This document shows, piece by piece, positions 6,020 to 7,013 of a stretch of 7,013 nt of DNA; position 1 is the first letter of the stretch, and the number at the start of each line of letters is the position of its first letter. The translations under genes were made by a program, and so were the position numbers. Below the pieces are notes generated by a model. That model did no database searches and was not told the origin of the DNA. It saw nothing but the letters and a program-made list of their open reading frames with translations. The stretch is from Methylocapsa sp. Lineage in GTDB: Bacteria; Pseudomonadota; Alphaproteobacteria; Rhizobiales; Beijerinckiaceae. Location of the stretch: the NCBI GenBank assembly GCA_003162995.1, contig PLUZ01000196.1, positions 1-7,013 of the forward strand. The letters run 5' to 3'.

Positions 6020-7013
6020 GTTTGCCTCCGCCGCTGGCTACTTCGGCTCCGCCTGGGGCCGCGCGCCCATACAGCGGCATCTTAAGTCTCGACAGGAAAA
6101 CAGTCGTTCGGTTGGCCCGTTGCTCGAGCTCGCGGTAGGCCGCACGCTTGGCGACATCCTGCACGATCATCCAGGCGAGGTTATAGATCCAAACGAGGGC
6201 AATAAGATCCCAGGACAGCGCCGGGACGAGCAGGCCGAAGCCACAGAGCAGGGCGGCGATGATCTGTGTCGCGACGATCGCTCTGAAGAGGGATGGCGCC
6301 GGGTTGGGTTGGCGCCAAGCGGCTCCTTTCGTGCGCGTGACGAACAGCATGAGGTGGCCGCCAACGACAAGCTGAAGGAAGAGGAACGTCTGCAGATGTG
6401 CGGCATCGAGCTTGATTACGGTTTGGCCGATATAAAGAAGGCCAAAGCTTTGCACGACCGCGATACCGCCAAGCAAGGAGGAAATAATCAGCACGCGGCT
6501 CATATCCCACCGCACCGGCCGTTGCGGGACATCCGCCTGATCGAATGCGATCGTCATGATGGGGATGTCGTCCAAGAGCGCCAGCATGATGATCATCACC
6601 GGCGTCAGCGGGAAAAAGCCATAGACGATGGTTGCCAAGACGATGAACACCATAATGTCGAGCGTCATGGCGATGCGATACAGCGTGTAGCTCATCATCC
6701 GCTCGAAGATCCGCCGCGCTTCCTCGATGCCTTTAATGATCGTGGAAAGGCCGGGCGCGGTCAGGATCAGCGCCGCCGCCGCGCGCGCGGCATCCGTGGC
6801 GCCGGAGACCGCGATGCCGATATCGGCCTGTTTCAGAGCCGGCGCGTCGTTGACACCGTCGCCAGTCATGCCGACGATCTTGCCGCGCTCCTGCAAGGCC
6901 TTGACGATAGCGTATTTGTGCTCGGGGAAGACCCGCGCGAATCCGTCTGCCGCATCGATATGTGCGGCTATGTCTGGAGAGATCCCGGTCTTGGTCACGT
7001 CGCCGGTGAAGAG
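6006..7013 (-). CDS. Proton-efflux P-type ATPase (P3A type), C-terminal part; 5' end beyond window
   Basis: The visible 335 residues are the end of a cation-pumping P-type ATPase. The fragment opens inside the P domain (LFTGDVTKTG), followed by VFPEHKY (28-34) and the hinge motif TGDGVNDAP (50-58), with the Mg-binding aspartates. Then come ALKQADIGIAVSGATDAARAAA-type residues and six hydrophobic segments (M5-M10; roughly 113-134, 136-157, 173-197, 206-226, 242-264, 266-286). The M6 sequence MLALLDDIPIMTIAFD (about 143-158) and the SGATDAAR segment fit the plasma-membrane H+-ATPase (P3A) group better than copper, potassium or calcium pumps. It should expel protons using ATP. The phosphorylation site DKTGT, the A domain and M1-M4 lie outside the window, so ion specificity is not proven. 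The frame is open to position 7013. The GTG at 6998 is internal, in the middle of the P domain. A short Gly-rich tail ends at 6006, inside ppk2. Confidence 0.92.
   Translation of the reverse strand, partial: LFTGDVTKTGISPDIAAHIDAADGFARVFPEHKYAIVKALQERGKIVGMTGDGVNDAPALKQADIGIAVSGATDAARAAAALILTAPGLSTIIKGIEEARRIFERMMSYTLYRIAMTLDIMVFIVLATIVYGFFPLTPVMIIMLALLDDIPIMTIAFDQADVPQRPVRWDMSRVLIISSLLGGIAVVQSFGLLYIGQTVIKLDAAHLQTFLFLQLVVGGHLMLFVTRTKGAAWRQPNPAPSLFRAIVATQIIAALLCGFGLLVPALSWDLIALVWIYNLAWMIVQDVAKRAAYRELEQRANRTTVFLSRLKMPLYGRAAPGGAEVASGGGKHGLS
6025..6029 (-). promoter_or_regulatory. ppk2 ribosome-binding site inside the ATPase gene
   Basis: GGAGG on the minus strand, five bases before the ppk2 ATG and within the last codons of the ATPase gene. 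Ribosomes ending at 6006 pass over this site, which fits translational coupling. Confidence 0.7.

Overview
The window is a 7 kb piece of a fairly GC-rich chromosome, most likely from an alphaproteobacterium of the order Hyphomicrobiales (Rhizobiales). The clues are a DUF1192-type small coiled-coil protein (an alphaproteobacterial family), an MbfA-type erythrin-VIT1 iron exporter (known from Bradyrhizobium and Agrobacterium), and a small secreted protein of a type common in that order. A plasma-membrane proton-pump P-type ATPase beside a PPK2 kinase would suit a soil or acid-exposed member such as the Beijerinckiaceae/Methylocystaceae, but that is inference and no marker gene here proves it.

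Layout. On the left, two genes lie on the plus strand: a Tat-exported FAD-dependent oxidoreductase resembling spermidine dehydrogenase (cut by the left edge, ends 1946), and a small secreted protein of unknown function (2031-2366). These converge on a run of five minus-strand genes that fill the rest. In transcription order, right to left, these are the 3' part of a proton-efflux P-type ATPase (cut by the right edge), ppk2 (5174-6019), dinB (4020-5120), a DUF1192 protein (3625-3843) and mbfA (2431-3402). No gene-free stretch exceeds 300 bases. The largest gaps are 3403-3624 (mbfA upstream region) and 3844-4019 (between dinB and the DUF1192 gene), and both hold candidate regulatory or repeat structure.

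How the genes may work together. The ATPase and ppk2 overlap by 14 bases and are almost certainly one operon. One uses ATP to expel protons. The other uses polyphosphate to rephosphorylate nucleotides. dinB follows after 53 bases, so it could be read through or have its own promoter. mbfA and the DUF1192 gene each have leaders long enough for their own promoters. A loose stress theme (acid and energy, iron overload, damaged DNA) links the minus-strand genes, but gene order alone does not show they are co-regulated.

I found no RNA gene, CRISPR array, prophage or complete insertion sequence, and no clear evidence of a new multi-gene system. The most unusual non-coding signal is a perfect 13-bp inverted repeat about 100 bp wide in the dinB-DUF1192 gap.
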